Assembly: GCA_031370485.1 (NCBI GenBank)
Contig: JANMQK010000096.1
Span: forward strand, 1-5,875
Reading direction: 5' to 3'
Length of the DNA stretch: 5,875 nucleotides
Origin: JANMQK01 sp031370485
GTDB lineage: Bacteria; Acidobacteriota; Polarisedimenticolia; Gp22-AA2
The notes under the pieces were generated by a model. The model was not told the DNA's origin. It ran no database searches and saw only the letters and a list, made by a program, of their open reading frames with translations. Numbering within the stretch: the first letter of the stretch is position 1; every line of letters starts with the position of its first letter. Below, piece by piece: positions 5,051 through 5,875 of this stretch. Made by a program: the position numbers and the translations under genes.

Positions 5051-5875
5051 ATGGCCGTCACGCCGCTGCCGAAGAGCGTGTCCCCCTTTCCGCCCGACTA
5101 CCCGGGCGAGTATCCCCGCATCACCACACCGCTTCCCGGTCCCAAGGCGCGGGAGGTGATCGCCCGCGACGGCCGCTCGGTGTCGCAGAACCTGACCAAG
5201 GACGTGCCGCTCGTCGCGGCCCGCGGCATGGGGATGGTGGTCGAGGATGTCGACGGCAACCGGTTTCTTGATTTCGCCGCCGGGATCTCGACCGTCTCGA
5301 CCGGGCACTGCCACCCGGAGGTGGTGCGTGCCATCCAGGCGCAGGCGGAGACACTCATTCATCTCTGCTACACTGATTTCTACTACCCCGTGTATGTCGA
5401 CCTGTGCGAGGAACTGACACGGATCGCCCCGATGCGCGGTCCCAAGCGGGTCTTCCTGACGAACTCGGGCGCCGAGGCTGTCGAGACCGCGGTCAAGCTG
5501 GCGCGGGTCCGCACCGGGCGGCAGAAGATCATCGGGTTTTTCGGCGCGTTTCACGGCCGCACCTACGGCGCCATGTCGCTCACGGCGAGCAAGCCCGTCC
5601 AGCGCAAGGGATACGCCCCCTTCGTGCCCGAGGTTCTGCACACGCACTTTTCCTACTGCTACCAGTGTCCCGTCAACCGCAAGCCCGAGACCTGCGGGGT
5701 CGAGTGCCTGGATCTACTGACCGAGACCTATTTCCACCACACGGTCGACCCGGAGGAGGTCGCCGCGATCATCGTCGAGCCGATCCAGGGGGAGGGTGGG
5801 TTCATCCCGCCGCACCCGGAGTTTCTTCCGAAGCTTCAGGAGATTTGCCGCGCGAACGGCATCCTGCTCATCGCC
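5051..5875 (+). CDS. Class III PLP-dependent aminotransferase, gabT/acetylornithine type (3' end cut by window)
   Basis: The first 275 residues, open to the window edge. LPGPKAREVIARD (28-40) and a following DVDGNRFLDFAAGI with TGHCHPEVV are typical of the GABA/ornithine aminotransferase family. TNSGAEAVETAVKLAR (137-152) is the PLP phosphate-binding motif. FHGRTYGAMSLT (168-179) supplies the residue stacking on the cofactor, and EPIQGEGGF (243-251) is the conserved Glu motif. The window ends at ILLIA, directly before the expected DEVQ with the pyridine-N Asp, and the Schiff-base Lys lies beyond. Cytosolic transfer of a terminal amino group to 2-oxoglutarate is the usual family reaction. The substrate (GABA, ornithine, acetylornithine) cannot be fixed, and racemases belong to the same fold. 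Four Cys at 203, 206, 215 and 219 form a CX2C-X8-CX3C cluster. It has its own promoter and no evident link to the upstream operon. Confidence 0.93.
   Translation, partial: MAVTPLPKSVSPFPPDYPGEYPRITTPLPGPKAREVIARDGRSVSQNLTKDVPLVAARGMGMVVEDVDGNRFLDFAAGISTVSTGHCHPEVVRAIQAQAETLIHLCYTDFYYPVYVDLCEELTRIAPMRGPKRVFLTNSGAEAVETAVKLARVRTGRQKIIGFFGAFHGRTYGAMSLTASKPVQRKGYAPFVPEVLHTHFSYCYQCPVNRKPETCGVECLDLLTETYFHHTVDPEEVAAIIVEPIQGEGGFIPPHPEFLPKLQEICRANGILLIA

Noticed and set aside
4373..5647. 424-codon open frame on the - strand across the barrel end, the intergenic gap and the aminotransferase
   Set aside because: It spans two unrelated + strand genes and a promoter, has no ribosome site or domain that I can see, and mirrors + strand codon composition.

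Overview
The window is a strongly GC-rich piece of bacterial chromosome (codon third positions are almost always G or C) with four genes, all on the + strand. The two complete genes in the middle encode an outer-membrane electron conduit: a periplasmic decaheme c-type cytochrome of the DmsE/MtrA family and its partner beta-barrel of the MtrB/PioB family. The genes at the two edges are cut by the window. No mobile element, CRISPR array, tRNA or rRNA was seen. The sequence does not settle the taxon. A diderm is certain from the outer-membrane barrel. The high GC, the TMTC-like TPR membrane protein, the MtrAB pair and the type of aminotransferase together would suit an environmental Acidobacteriota-like or proteobacterial lineage, but that is inference.

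Layout. Positions 1-1190 hold the 3' part of a polytopic membrane protein with a C-terminal array of six TPR units. Positions 1191-1531 are a gene-poor stretch of about 340 bases. It begins with a 16-base tandem repeat that includes the stop codon of the TPR gene, followed by an AT-rich promoter-like patch with TTGACA, and then a leader rich in inverted repeats. Positions 1532-2479 encode the decaheme cytochrome (315 residues, ten CXXCH sites). Nine bases later, 2489-4873 encodes the 794-residue barrel, whose ribosome binding site includes the cytochrome stop codon. Positions 4874-5050 contain a hairpin and a good sigma70-type promoter. Positions 5051-5875 encode the first 275 residues of a class III PLP aminotransferase, cut just before the expected catalytic Asp.

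How the genes work together. The cytochrome and barrel are almost certainly one operon. In the known family the cytochrome sits inside the barrel as a heme wire through the outer membrane, moving electrons between the periplasm and an extracellular partner (metal oxides, Fe(II), DMSO or another cell). No extracellular MtrC/OmcA-type cytochrome, no DMSO reductase and no inner-membrane quinol oxidase lies in this window, so the direction of electron flow and the terminal partner are open. The flanking TPR and aminotransferase genes look functionally unrelated, and the aminotransferase has its own promoter.
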